Positions 16,062 through 24,587 of a stretch of 64,000 nucleotides of DNA are shown piece after piece. Position 1 is the stretch's first letter. Each line of letters starts with the position of its first letter. The notes beneath the pieces were generated by a model, which was not told the origin of the DNA, searched no databases, and saw only the letters and a list, made by a program, of their open reading frames with translations. The stretch is taken from positions 1 through 64,000 of the forward strand of contig JAZOOY010000062.1 in assembly GCA_045655325.1 (NCBI GenBank), in the 5' to 3' direction. Origin of the DNA: UBA1738 sp045655325. GTDB lineage: Bacteria > Bacillota > Clostridia > UBA1381. The translations under genes and the position numbers were made by a program.

Positions 16062-17210
16062 TTATGCAAGTTCATTTGCTAAAGCTTCTAGCTGTTTCAT
16101 ATTTTCATCATCCACGCTGGATAAAATCTTAACTGTATTCTCACAGTAAGTCATGTTCTTGCACTTTTCAAGTTTTGCCATCATATTTTTTGTGGCCATT
16201 GGTGCCCAGCTTCCGTTCTCAATAAATGCAACTGTTCTGTTTTGATAGCTATGCTCTGCAAGATGTGTTAAGAAAGTATCCATAAACGGGAAGATACCTC
16301 CGTTATATGTTGTGGTTGCAAGAACAAGTTTATTATACTTGAATGCATCTTCTACAGCTTCTGACATATCATCACGGGCTAAATCGAAAACTGAAACCTT
16401 AACACCTTTTTCCTTTAGGATATTTTCCAAAATTGAAACTGCATTCTTTGTGTTTCCGTAAACTGATGTGTATGCAATTGTAACGCCTTCTGCTTCTGCC
16501 TGATAGCTTGTCCAGGTGTTGTAAAGGTCAAGGTAGTATCCAAGGTTATCAAATAGCTGTGGACCGTGTAGTGGCAAAATTGCCTTTATTTCAAGACCTG
16601 CTGCTTTTTTAAGAAGTGCCTGTGCCTGTGCGCCGAACTTTCCTACAATACCGAAGTAGTATCTTCTTGCTTCACAAGCCCAATCTTCGTCAACATCCAA
16701 AGCACCGAATTTGCCGAATGCATCGGCAGAGAATAACACCTTGTCTAAATCGTCATAAGTAATGATAACTTCAGGCCAGTGCACCATTGGTGCAGTTACA
16801 AAAGTCAAGGTGCGATTGCCAAGTGATAAGGTATCGCCCTCTTTTACAACTATGCGGTTATCCGCATAATCTGTGCCGAAAAAGTTCTTCATCATATCAA
16901 AAGCCTTTCCTGATGCCACAATCTTTGCATCAGGGTATTCCTTAACAAAGTTATGGATGTTTGCAGAATGGTCAGGTTCCATATGCTGAACGATTAAATA
17001 GTCAGGAGCTTTGCCGTCCAAAGCAGTTTTAATGTTTAAAAGCCACTCATCACCGAAGTTCTTATCAACAGTATCAAAGATGGCGATTTTTTCGTCTATA
17101 ACAGCATAGGAGTTATAAGCCATACCGTTTGGTACAGGGTACTGACCTTCAAAAAGGTCAATCTGGTGGTCATTAACACCGATGTATTTAATGTTCGTAA
17201 GATTTTTCAT
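16062..17210 (-). CDS. flavodiiron protein (FprA type)
   Basis: A 382-aa oxygen or NO reductase of anaerobes. The metallo-beta-lactamase half holds the di-iron ligands: HMEPDH, MVHWPE, SADAFG and LPLHGPQ. The flavodoxin half begins at TIAYTSVYGNTKNA (FMN loop) and has TTYNGGIFPFM. It removes O2 or NO using electrons from rubredoxin or similar carriers, in the cytoplasm. A DUF4364 gene lies 17 bases upstream on the same strand. Confidence 0.93.
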   Translation of the reverse strand: MKNLTNIKYIGVNDHQIDLFEGQYPVPNGMAYNSYAVIDEKIAIFDTVDKNFGDEWLLNIKTALDGKAPDYLIVQHMEPDHSANIHNFVKEYPDAKIVASGKAFDMMKNFFGTDYADNRIVVKEGDTLSLGNRTLTFVTAPMVHWPEVIITYDDLDKVLFSADAFGKFGALDVDEDWACEARRYYFGIVGKFGAQAQALLKKAAGLEIKAILPLHGPQLFDNLGYYLDLYNTWTSYQAEAEGVTIAYTSVYGNTKNAVSILENILKEKGVKVSVFDLARDDMSEAVEDAFKYNKLVLATTTYNGGIFPFMDTFLTHLAEHSYQNRTVAFIENGSWAPMATKNMMAKLEKCKNMTYCENTVKILSSVDDENMKQLEALANELA

Positions 17211-17227
17211 TTTAATTTATCCTTTCC

Positions 17228-17773
17228 TTATTCTTCATCTCCCATAATGGAAGATAGTATTTCACCATAAACCTTTTCAGGATTTGCTTTAAAGTTACGT
17301 ATTATGGCAGCTGCCGTCTGGCGACTACCTGCATAAAACGAAAGCTCCATCAAAGGGGATATGCTCTCATAAAGCCCAAGCTCTACGTTGTATTCATTTT
17401 CGTTTAGTGGCACAAGCTTTGCCTTAACACTCTTTTTAAGCTTTTCTTCTCTAAAAAACGGTTCAATATGTCCCTCAATCTGTTCTCTTATATAAACAGG
17501 AATCTGATGTGCAAAAAATGTGTTTGCTTCTTCTCCTTTATCTGTAAGCTCATAGATTGGCATATTCTCGTCAATAGTATTTGGAAGAATCTGCACATAT
17601 CCAATTTGAACAAGATTGTCAAGAGCAATCTGGAAATTGGCAAAATTTATATTACACTTATCAAGGGTCAGACAGGTCAGCTGTGAATGTGTAACCTTTC
17701 TTTCCGCTTTTTGCAAAGTAAAAAGAATTATATATTGTATTGTAACAGGGTCATCGACCTCTCGCATATACAT
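17228..17773 (-). CDS. DUF4364 family protein
   Basis: A 181-aa protein of a Clostridia family with a winged-helix-like N-terminus (VTIQYIILFTLQKAERKVTHSQLT) and a DUF4364 body. The family function is unknown; a DNA-binding role is guessed from the fold. I start at 17773 (MYMREVDDP), because GGAGG lies just upstream; the longer frame has no ribosome site. It precedes the flavodiiron gene and diverges from rnhB. Confidence 0.8.
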   Translation of the reverse strand: MYMREVDDPVTIQYIILFTLQKAERKVTHSQLTCLTLDKCNINFANFQIALDNLVQIGYVQILPNTIDENMPIYELTDKGEEANTFFAHQIPVYIREQIEGHIEPFFREEKLKKSVKAKLVPLNENEYNVELGLYESISPLMELSFYAGSRQTAAAIIRNFKANPEKVYGEILSSIMGDEE

Positions 17774-17879
17774 ATAAAAAACCTCCGTAAAATTTAACAA
17801 AACAAAATACAAATTTATTATAGCATATTTTTTCAGAAAATGATATAATAATTATAAAAAAATTTTAAGGAGATAAAAA

Positions 17880-18527
17880 ATGGCAAAACTAACACCGGAA
17901 GAAGAGAAAAAAAGACAGGAAGCTTTATGGGAAATAGAGAATAATCTAAAGGAAAAAGGCTTTAAATACATAGCTGGTGTAGACGAAGCGGGAAGAGGAC
18001 CATTGGCAGGCCCTGTGTATGCTGCAGCAGTGATTTTGCCGGATGGTGCAGAGCTTTCAGGGATAAACGATTCAAAAAAACTTACACCAAAAAAACGTGA
18101 AGAACTTTTTGACAAGATAACCGAGATTGCAATAAGCTATGCTATATTTTCAGTAGACGAAAAGGAAATTGATGAAATAAATATTTTAAATGCAACCCAT
18201 AAGGCAATGAACGGAGCGGTAAATACTCTTGCCCAAAAGCCTGATTACGTCATAATTGACGGAAACAGCATCAAGGGAATGGAAATAGCACACGAAACCG
18301 TAGTAAAAGGCGATGCAAAAAGCATTTCTATTGCGGCGGCATCAATCCTTGCAAAGGTAGCCCGTGACAGATACATAGACGAAATGGGTAAGGTGTACCC
18401 TGAATACGGTTTTGAAAATCACAAAGGCTATGGCACAAAGGCACACACCGATGCCATCTTAAAATACGGCGTATGCCCGATTCACAGAAGAACATTTTTG
18501 AAAAAATTATTGGGAGAAAACAAATGA
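17880..18527 (+). CDS. rnhB: ribonuclease HII
   Basis: A 215-aa enzyme that cuts the RNA strand of RNA-DNA hybrids and removes misincorporated ribonucleotides. YIAGVDEAGRGPLAGPV holds the first acidic residues, INDSKKLT and VIIDGNSIKG follow, and AASILAKVARDRYI is the other family block. TATAAT at 17844-17849 and AAGGAG lie upstream. It overlaps yraN by the 4-base ATGA. Confidence 0.95.
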   Translation: MAKLTPEEEKKRQEALWEIENNLKEKGFKYIAGVDEAGRGPLAGPVYAAAVILPDGAELSGINDSKKLTPKKREELFDKITEIAISYAIFSVDEKEIDEINILNATHKAMNGAVNTLAQKPDYVIIDGNSIKGMEIAHETVVKGDAKSISIAAASILAKVARDRYIDEMGKVYPEYGFENHKGYGTKAHTDAILKYGVCPIHRRTFLKKLLGENK

Positions 18528-18880
18528 CCACAAAAGAAATAGGTGATTTTGGTGAAAATATGGCCTGCTCATATCTTGAAGAGCAGGGAATAACAGTTCT
18601 AAAAAGGAACTTCCACTCAAGGTGCGGTGAGATTGATATAATTGCAAAGGACGGCGAGACTATCGTTTTTCTTGAGGTAAAAACAAGACTTTCAAAGGAC
18701 TATGGCACGCCGTCAGAGTTTGTTGACTTTAGGAAACAGGAAAAGATTATACAAACAGCGCTATACTATCTTGGAAATGACGATACAGATATGCGCTTTG
18801 ACGTAATTGAAGTTATGTATAAGTTTTCCGGCGATGTTATGGTGGTAACAGAAATAAATCATATAAAATCAGCCTTTTAA
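18524..18880 (+). CDS. YraN/UPF0102 endonuclease-like protein
   Basis: A 118-aa protein with the family signature GDFGENMACSYLEEQG, then NFHSRCGEIDIIAKDG and VFLEVKTR, an Asp-ExK nuclease-like site. Exact function is unsettled. The rnhB-yraN pair is common in bacteria. The start is the ATG overlapping the rnhB stop; the longer frame from 18473 lies inside rnhB. Confidence 0.92.
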   Translation: MTTKEIGDFGENMACSYLEEQGITVLKRNFHSRCGEIDIIAKDGETIVFLEVKTRLSKDYGTPSEFVDFRKQEKIIQTALYYLGNDDTDMRFDVIEVMYKFSGDVMVVTEINHIKSAF

Positions 18881-18889
18881 GGAGAGTTT

Positions 18890-19783
18890 ATGAAAATTTT
18901 TGACGCCCACGCAGATACTGCGTCAAAGCTTTTGGACGAAAACAAAAGCCTTTTTGAAAATGATTTACAGATAGACTTAAAGCGTCTTTCAAAAAACGAA
19001 AGTGTTCAGGTTTTTGCAAGCTTTATTGATCCATTATATAAAGATTGTGGCAAAGACAGGTTTAATGCCATAATAGATAACTTCTACAAAGAAGCTGAAA
19101 AGAACAAAATTGTCATCTGCAAAAGATATGATGATATATGCAATAGAAAGGGCAGGGTAAAGGCTATTTTAAGTCTTGAAGGCGGTGAGCCAATCGAAAC
19201 CCTTACTGATTTAGACTACATAAAAAGCCGTGGAGTCTTAATGATTGCACCAACCTGGAATTATAAAAACCAGCTGGGATGCGGGGTTTTGGAAAAGGAA
19301 GACACAGGCCTTACCGAGTTCGGGAAAAAGGTGATGCGTCGTATGAACGATTTGGGGATTTTAATTGACGTATCTCATTTAAGTGAAAAGTCCTTTTGGG
19401 ATGTTGCAGAAATTTCAACAAAACCAATTTGTGCAAGCCATTCCAATTCCAAATCGGTTAAAGATAATAAGAGAAATTTAACAGACCAACAATTCATCAG
19501 AATAAGAGATATGAACGGTTGTGTTGGTATAAATTTTTATCCGCCGTTTTTGGGTGATGATATAAAATGTGTAATTGACCATATTGACAGATTCTTAAGC
19601 CTTGGCGGGGAGAATAACATAGGCATAGGCAGTGACTTTGATGGTGTTGATTATCTCCCAAAAGGGGTTACAGGATGTCAGGATATGGAAAAAGTGATAA
19701 AAATGCTTCCATATTCTGAAGAAATTCGTAAGAAGATAGCCTATAAGAACTTTTTAAGGGTATTAAAAGAACAGAATTGTTGA
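18890..19783 (+). CDS. M19 family membrane dipeptidase-like protein
   Basis: A 297-aa TIM-barrel metallo-dipeptidase of the renal dipeptidase family. FDAHADTASKL gives the HxD zinc pair, LSLEGGEP the bridging Glu, DVSHLSEKSFWDV and ICASHSNSKSV further histidines, and GIGSDFDGVDY the late Asp. It hydrolyses dipeptides, possibly including D-residues. No signal peptide. GGAG lies before the ATG, 9 bases after yraN. Confidence 0.9.
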   Translation: MKIFDAHADTASKLLDENKSLFENDLQIDLKRLSKNESVQVFASFIDPLYKDCGKDRFNAIIDNFYKEAEKNKIVICKRYDDICNRKGRVKAILSLEGGEPIETLTDLDYIKSRGVLMIAPTWNYKNQLGCGVLEKEDTGLTEFGKKVMRRMNDLGILIDVSHLSEKSFWDVAEISTKPICASHSNSKSVKDNKRNLTDQQFIRIRDMNGCVGINFYPPFLGDDIKCVIDHIDRFLSLGGENNIGIGSDFDGVDYLPKGVTGCQDMEKVIKMLPYSEEIRKKIAYKNFLRVLKEQNC

Positions 19784-19855
19784 TTTTGTATATTTATATG
19801 TTGTAATAAAACAATATTTTGTACAAGAAATTTTGAAATTTTTATCATATAAATA

Positions 19856-19884
19856 TTGCATTTTTGAATAAAAAGTGGTATAAT
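19856..19884 (+). promoter_or_regulatory. promoter of the aminotransferase gene
   Basis: TTGCAT (19856-19861) and TATAAT (19879-19884), spacing 17. Confidence 0.65.
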
Positions 19885-19947
19885 AGGTCCAATATGTATA
19901 AAAAAATGAAATTTTGGCGAGGTCAAAAATTCAAAATGGAGGCAATT

Positions 19948-21138
19948 ATGGTTTCAAAAAAGGCAGCGGGTATTTCCCCATCACCAACACTTGCAATTGA
20001 TGCAAAGTTTAAAGAAATGAAAGCAAACGGCGAGGATGTAGTAGGATTCGGCTGTGGTGAGCCGGATTTCGACACACCTGAACATATAAAAAAGGCGGCT
20101 ATTGACGCTATTATGAACGGCGAAACAAAGTACACACCGGCAGCGGGTACTCTAAAGCTTCGACAGGCAGTTGCTAATAAATTCAAGAATGAAAACGGAC
20201 TTGACTACACTCCGGCGCAAATCGTTGTATCAAACGGTGCAAAGCACTCACTGGTTAACGCATTTATGGCAATCTGTAACCCTGGTGATGAAGTAATCAT
20301 CCCTGCACCATATTGGGTAAGCTACCCTGAAATGGTAAAACTTGCAGACGGCGTTCCTGTAGTTGTTAATGCATCAGCAGAAAACAACTTCAAAGTAACA
20401 GTAGACGAACTTCGCAAAGCTACTAACGATAAAACAAAGGCGATTGTTCTAAACAGTCCATCAAACCCAACAGGTATGGTTTATACAGAAGAAGAACTTC
20501 GTGAAATCGCAGATTTTGCAGTAGAGAAGAATCTTTACGTAGTTTCAGACGAAATCTACGAGCATCTGATATATGAAGGAAAGCACGTTAGTATAGCATC
20601 ATTTAACGAAAAGATTAAAGATCTTACAATTGTAATCAACGGCGTTTCAAAAACATTCGCTATGACAGGTTGGAGAATCGGCTATGCCGCTGCAAATCCT
20701 GAAATTGCAAAGGCGATGGCAAACCTTCAGTCACATGCAGCTTCAAACCCTAACTCAATTGCACAGGCAGCAACAATTGCAGCGCTTGAGGGTGGAATGG
20801 CTGAAGTTGATGCAATGCGTAAGCAGTTTATGCGTCGCCGTGACTTTATGGTGGAAATGTTCAACAGTATTGATGGTGTTTCCTGCAAGCGCCCAAACGG
20901 TGCATTCTATATTATGATGAACATTGATGACCTTTTAGGTCGTGAAATGTACGGCGTTACAATTAATGACGCCGACGATTTTGCAAAGCTATTTTTGGAT
21001 GTTGCAAAGGTTGCAGTTGTTCCTGGAACAGGCTTTGGTGTTAACAATTATGTAAGATGGTCATATGCAACAAGCATGGATAACATTGTTGAAGGTATTG
21101 AACGTCTTAAAAAGTTTTTGCGAGCTGCAGAAATTTAA
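19948..21138 (+). CDS. class I aspartate-type aminotransferase
   Basis: A 396-aa PLP enzyme of the AspB/AspC Firmicutes type. GCGEPDFDTPEHI, NSPSNPTGMVY, SDEIYEHL and NGVSKTFAMTGWRIGY with the Schiff-base Lys are clear. It exchanges amino groups between aspartate or related amino acids and 2-oxoglutarate. I start at 19948 (MVSKKAAGISPSP), where TGGAGG is well placed. The upstream in-frame ATGs overlap the leader. The stop is 16 bases before the hairpin that covers the spoIIM ribosome site. Confidence 0.92.
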   Translation: MVSKKAAGISPSPTLAIDAKFKEMKANGEDVVGFGCGEPDFDTPEHIKKAAIDAIMNGETKYTPAAGTLKLRQAVANKFKNENGLDYTPAQIVVSNGAKHSLVNAFMAICNPGDEVIIPAPYWVSYPEMVKLADGVPVVVNASAENNFKVTVDELRKATNDKTKAIVLNSPSNPTGMVYTEEELREIADFAVEKNLYVVSDEIYEHLIYEGKHVSIASFNEKIKDLTIVINGVSKTFAMTGWRIGYAAANPEIAKAMANLQSHAASNPNSIAQAATIAALEGGMAEVDAMRKQFMRRRDFMVEMFNSIDGVSCKRPNGAFYIMMNIDDLLGREMYGVTINDADDFAKLFLDVAKVAVVPGTGFGVNNYVRWSYATSMDNIVEGIERLKKFLRAAEI

Positions 21139-21146
21139 GTTTAGCG

Positions 21147-21175
21147 GAATTTAAAATCCTCTTTGTGCATAGTAT
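21147..21175 (+). promoter_or_regulatory. SigE-like promoter of spoIIM
   Basis: GAATTTA at 21147-21153 and CATAGTAT at 21168-21175, 14 bp apart, match the SigE pattern (KMATATT-N14-CATACAHT) at 5/7 and 6/8. The -10 lies in the 5' arm of the hairpin at 21154-21205. A transcript starting here would lack that arm. Confidence 0.4.
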
Positions 21176-21205
21176 GTACTACTATGTACAAAAGGGGATT
21201 TTTTT
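21154..21205 (+). terminator. terminator-like hairpin overlapping the spoIIM ribosome site
   Basis: About 19 bp pair (21154-21173 with 21181-21201, one bulge, two G-U), followed by seven Ts at 21199-21205. The 3' arm holds AAAAGGGGA, the ribosome site, and the T run is the spacer to the ATG at 21206. It should end aminotransferase transcripts and hide the site in any readthrough. Confidence 0.75.
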
Positions 21206-21757
21206 ATGAGAAATTTTAAAAGGATAGTGTTTTTGACATTTCTGCTTTTATATGGGCTAGGAGTTTGTATAGGAAGCACAAGACAGGTTTTAGTAGATAA
21301 TCAGAGCGGTATGTATGAATATTTAGAAGGTGCAGTTTCGGGATATGACGTTGGTGCGAAGGAAAGCGTAAAAAGTATTCTAAAAGATAATATGAAGCTT
21401 TTCTTATGCCTTTTGGTTGGTGGCTTTTTTGTTGTGGGTCCTGTGGTGCTTGGCACAGTAATGGTTATAAAGGGATATTCAACGGGTTTTGCCATAACTG
21501 CAGTTCTTCGGCTTTTTGGTATGCGAGGACTGGTTTTTTGCCTTGCAAATCTTATATCCGCTATAATTGTGGTACCTACGCTATGTTGGTATTCCTGCAA
21601 GACGGTAGAAAACATAAAAGAGATGCGATATGACAGAAATGAGTTTTTAAAGAGATTTTTTTTACTTGCAATATTTATTTTAATTGTCCTTATAATCGAT
21701 AGCGGAACAAGAGGGTATTTGTCGGCAGTATTAATGAAAATTGGAACTAACAGGTAG
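21206..21757 (+). CDS. spoIIM: stage II sporulation protein M
   Basis: A 183-aa membrane protein with an N-terminal TM segment, a soluble loop (residues about 25-65) and further TM segments. VGGFFVVGPVVLGTVMVIKGYSTGFA and LANLISAIIVVPTLCWYSC are typical. SpoIIM, with SpoIID and SpoIIP, drives engulfment of the forespore by peptidoglycan remodelling in the mother-cell membrane. In B. subtilis it is SigE-dependent, which fits the promoter-like sequence at 21147. Confidence 0.9.
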   Translation: MRNFKRIVFLTFLLLYGLGVCIGSTRQVLVDNQSGMYEYLEGAVSGYDVGAKESVKSILKDNMKLFLCLLVGGFFVVGPVVLGTVMVIKGYSTGFAITAVLRLFGMRGLVFCLANLISAIIVVPTLCWYSCKTVENIKEMRYDRNEFLKRFFLLAIFILIVLIIDSGTRGYLSAVLMKIGTNR

Positions 21758-21804
21758 AATGTGCAAATTAATTTGTAGAATGTGTAAATATTTTTTCTAC
21801 AAAT
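21754..21804. repeat. 21-bp-spaced repeat and 10-bp inverted repeat before xerD
   Basis: GTAGAATGTGYAAAT occurs at 21754-21768 and 21775-21789. ATTTGTAGAA (21771-21780) is the exact inverse of 21795-21804. Two-turn spacing plus symmetry looks like protein-binding sites. It does not resemble the Firmicute dif sequence as I know it. Confidence 0.4.
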
Positions 21805-21879
21805 ATCTATACAATTAAAAAAAATGTGCTATAATTATTTATGCGGTGTTCGTAAATAAAATTGTAAGGAGGGAAGTAA

Positions 21880-22764
21880 ATGCAGGAAATTTTAGACGGC
21901 TTTGTCTTTTCGCTTGTGGGTGGACAGAAGAAATCCGGAAATACTATTTTGTCTTATAAGCGTGACATAGCTCACTATATTGCCTTTTTAAATGAAAAAG
22001 GAATATCCGATATAAAGAAAACCAACAGAACAACTGTTCTTACATATTTGCTTCTTCTTCAAAAGCAAGGAAGAGCGGCGTCAACCATTTCAAGAAGACT
22101 TGCATCACTTCGCTCTTTTTACGGATACATACAGGACAGCGGAGTTAAGATGAAAGATCCGACCCTTAATCTTGGAGCACCAAAGGTTTCGAGAAAGGTA
22201 CCGGGAGTTTTAACAACACAGGAAACAGAAATATTGCTTTCTATGCCAAAGCTTACAAGTCCCAAGGGGTATCGTGACCGAGCTATGCTTGAGGTTTTGT
22301 ATGCTACAGGTATAAAGGTATCAGAGCTTATTAACTTAAATCTTCAGGACGTTAATTTAAAGCAAGGATATATAACCTGCCGAAACGAAAGTCATACAAG
22401 AAATCTTCAAATGGGAAGAGCTGCAATATATGCACTTCGTGATTACATTGAAAAGGCAAGAAACACAATGATTCCGTCAGAAGATGTGAAAATATTGTTC
22501 TTAAACTGTAATGGCACAAAACTTTCAAGACAGGGTTTCTGGAAAATTCTTAAAGGCTATGGTAAAGAAGCGGGAATAAAGAAAGAAATAACACCATATA
22601 CATTAAGACATTCCTTTGCAATACATCTTATGGAAAATGGTGCAGACCTTAAGTTTGTTTCCCAAATGCTGGGATATACAGATTCTGCGGCTATGCAGGT
22701 TTATGCAGATATCTTGGATAGCGGAATGAGAGAAGAATACCAAAAAAGCCACCCAAGGGCATAA
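21880..22764 (+). CDS. XerD-like tyrosine recombinase with degenerate active site
   Basis: A 294-aa protein with the XerC/D layout: N-terminal SAM-like core-binding domain (residues 1-95) and catalytic domain. Compared with XerD, the first Arg is Lys146 (YATGIKVSEL), the beta-hairpin Lys is missing in CRNESHTRN, the HxxR His is Tyr240 (PYTLRH, Arg243 kept), and the late His is Tyr266 (LGYTD). Tyr275 (QVYAD) remains. GGAGG precedes the ATG. It may be a non-recombining paralogue or one with altered chemistry. It stands next to spoIIM, a place also known for xerD in other Firmicutes. Confidence 0.85.
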   Translation: MQEILDGFVFSLVGGQKKSGNTILSYKRDIAHYIAFLNEKGISDIKKTNRTTVLTYLLLLQKQGRAASTISRRLASLRSFYGYIQDSGVKMKDPTLNLGAPKVSRKVPGVLTTQETEILLSMPKLTSPKGYRDRAMLEVLYATGIKVSELINLNLQDVNLKQGYITCRNESHTRNLQMGRAAIYALRDYIEKARNTMIPSEDVKILFLNCNGTKLSRQGFWKILKGYGKEAGIKKEITPYTLRHSFAIHLMENGADLKFVSQMLGYTDSAAMQVYADILDSGMREEYQKSHPRA

Positions 22765-22801
22765 TGGTTTACATAATTATTACCAAAAATTAAAAAAAGC
22801 C

Positions 22802-22830
22802 TTGATTTTTCATTATAATAGTGTTATAAT
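22802..22830 (+). promoter_or_regulatory. promoter of the NahK-like gene
   Basis: TTGATT (22802-22807) and TATAAT (22825-22830), spacing 17. Confidence 0.65.
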
Positions 22831-22884
22831 AGTTCAGGTTTTGGAAGATATACGAAGAAATGTGAAATTTTTAAGGAGAAGGAA

Positions 22885-23952
22885 ATGGCTAATATCGATC
22901 TAAATGAGGTCCTCGCACATTTTGACATAAGGTCAAGAATCGAAGACTACGGAAACGGCCACATTAATGACACATACAGAACTTCTGCAAGTGACTGTAT
23001 ATTTCAGAGAATTAACACTAATGTATTTAAAGATCCAGATGCAATGATGGATAACATCGATAAGGTCACCACATTTTTAAGAGCAAAAATTGAAGCCGAA
23101 GGTGGAGATCCGGAACGTGAAACAATGACCGTTATCAAAACTCACGACGGAAAAAAATGTTATCACGTAGATGATCAGCATGTATATCGTGTGTACAAGT
23201 TTGTAGACAACACAAAGACAATCGAAGTTGGTACTGCAGAAGATATGTACCGTGCAGGTAGAGGTTTTGGAAAGTTCCAGAGACAGCTTGATGATTACCC
23301 TGCAGATACACTTCATGAAACGATTGCTGATTTCCACAATACACCTGACCGTATGAAAAAGTTTGAAGAAGCGGTTAGCAATGACATAGCAGGAAGAGCA
23401 AAAGACGTTCAGGAAGAAATTGCATTCGTAAGAGAATGTGCAAGCTTTACAAGTATTGTAACTGATGGTATTGCCGATGGTTCAATTCCACTACGAGTTA
23501 CTCATAACGATACAAAGATTAACAACATCCTATTTGATGCAGAATCAGGAGATGCAATTTGCGTAATTGACCTTGATACAGTTATGCCAGGTAGTGCACT
23601 TTATGATTTCGGTGATGCACTAAGAATCGGCGCATCAACTGCAGCAGAAGATGAAACAAATCTTGATCTTGTAACATTTGACGAAGAAATCTTCAATGCT
23701 TTTGCAAAGGGATATTTTGAAGAAATGGGCGGAAAGCTTACAGAAAGAGAAAAGGAACTTCTTCCATTCTCAGCAAAGCTTCTAACATTTGAATGCGGCG
23801 TAAGATTCTTAACAGACTATCTAAACGGCGATACATACTTCAAAATCCACAGAGAACACCATAACCTTGACAGAGCAAGAAACCAGTTCAAGCTTGTGCG
23901 TGACATCGCAGAAAAAGAAGAAAAACTTCTTGAAGTAATTAAAAGCCTATAA
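22885..23952 (+). CDS. phosphotransferase, N-acetylhexosamine 1-kinase-like
   Basis: A 355-aa APH-fold kinase. RVTHNDTKINNILFD (catalytic loop), CVIDLDTVMPGSALYDFGDALR (metal loop) and GASTAAEDE strongly resemble NahK, which makes GlcNAc-1-P or GalNAc-1-P from the free sugar and ATP in Bifidobacterium. AAGGAG precedes the ATG; the gene stands alone between its promoter and terminator. Its product could feed the sugar 1-phosphate enzymes at 7849-13517. Other APH-fold kinases remain possible. Confidence 0.82.
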   Translation: MANIDLNEVLAHFDIRSRIEDYGNGHINDTYRTSASDCIFQRINTNVFKDPDAMMDNIDKVTTFLRAKIEAEGGDPERETMTVIKTHDGKKCYHVDDQHVYRVYKFVDNTKTIEVGTAEDMYRAGRGFGKFQRQLDDYPADTLHETIADFHNTPDRMKKFEEAVSNDIAGRAKDVQEEIAFVRECASFTSIVTDGIADGSIPLRVTHNDTKINNILFDAESGDAICVIDLDTVMPGSALYDFGDALRIGASTAAEDETNLDLVTFDEEIFNAFAKGYFEEMGGKLTEREKELLPFSAKLLTFECGVRFLTDYLNGDTYFKIHREHHNLDRARNQFKLVRDIAEKEEKLLEVIKSL

Positions 23953-23957
23953 AAACT

Positions 23958-23986
23958 AAAACGAGGACGATGTCCTCGTTTTTTTT
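23958..23986 (+). terminator. terminator of the NahK-like gene
   Basis: AAAACGAGGAC pairs with its complement around GAT, followed by Ts. Confidence 0.88.
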
Positions 23987-24084
23987 ATAATATAGGAAAT
24001 TGCGTAAACGCAATGACGTATATTACAAAATTGCTTCCTTATTCTCACGCCCGCAGGCGGGGCTTTTATCAAAAGCTTTTTTAT
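23987..24084. repeat. 98-bp dispersed repeat, copy 1
   Basis: About 94% identical to 37770-37868 (five substitutions, one indel by eye). It contains AATTGCG/CGCAATG, TAGGAA/TTCCTTA and CCCGC/GCGGG inverted pieces. Its right end supplies the TAA stop of the minus-strand amidase gene. Both copies lie between converging genes. Confidence 0.85.
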
Positions 24085-24575
24085 GTCCTTGCGCCTAAAA
24101 TATGTATTCCACGAATATTTGCATAGTTATAAGTGTTCAAATTCCGCTGAAATGCATCATTATCGTGAGCGCATATATAATAATTTCGTCTGCCACGTAC
24201 TGATTTAATCATTGTAAGTACAAGGGTATGATAAAATCTGCCGTTTCGATTACCAAGCTGAATAATATCGCCAGGCAGAAGCTGTTCAAGTGGCGAAACT
24301 TCTCCGTAAGGTCCTGTACTTTCATTATTTATCATAAAGTCATAAAAATACTCTACACCTGACCAGGACGGGGATTTGTCATTTCCTGAAATGTAGTACC
24401 ACCCGAATGTTGGGGTGTAGTTCATAACGCCAGTACCTGCAAAAACGCATTGCGACGCAAAGGAAGTGCAGTCACCTCCTAAATCTGCAAAATCATAGTA
24501 AGCAGGATTTCGTGCAAGTGCCCAACGCAGTGCATATCTTACAGCTTCACTTCTGTTATATTCAATCTCCGGCAT
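24081..24575 (-). CDS. amidase_6 domain protein
   Basis: A 164-aa protein matching the putative amidase domain common in spore-forming Clostridia and Bacilli: YNRSEAVRYALRWALARNPAYYDF, GGDCTSFASQC (likely Cys nucleophile), then HTLVLT with a His and a late CAHDNDAF. Probably cell-wall or spore related; no signal peptide is visible. GAAAGGAG lies before the ATG. The stop codon falls inside the dispersed repeat. Confidence 0.82.
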   Translation of the reverse strand: MPEIEYNRSEAVRYALRWALARNPAYYDFADLGGDCTSFASQCVFAGTGVMNYTPTFGWYYISGNDKSPSWSGVEYFYDFMINNESTGPYGEVSPLEQLLPGDIIQLGNRNGRFYHTLVLTMIKSVRGRRNYYICAHDNDAFQRNLNTYNYANIRGIHILGART

Positions 24576-24587
24576 AAAAAACTCCTT

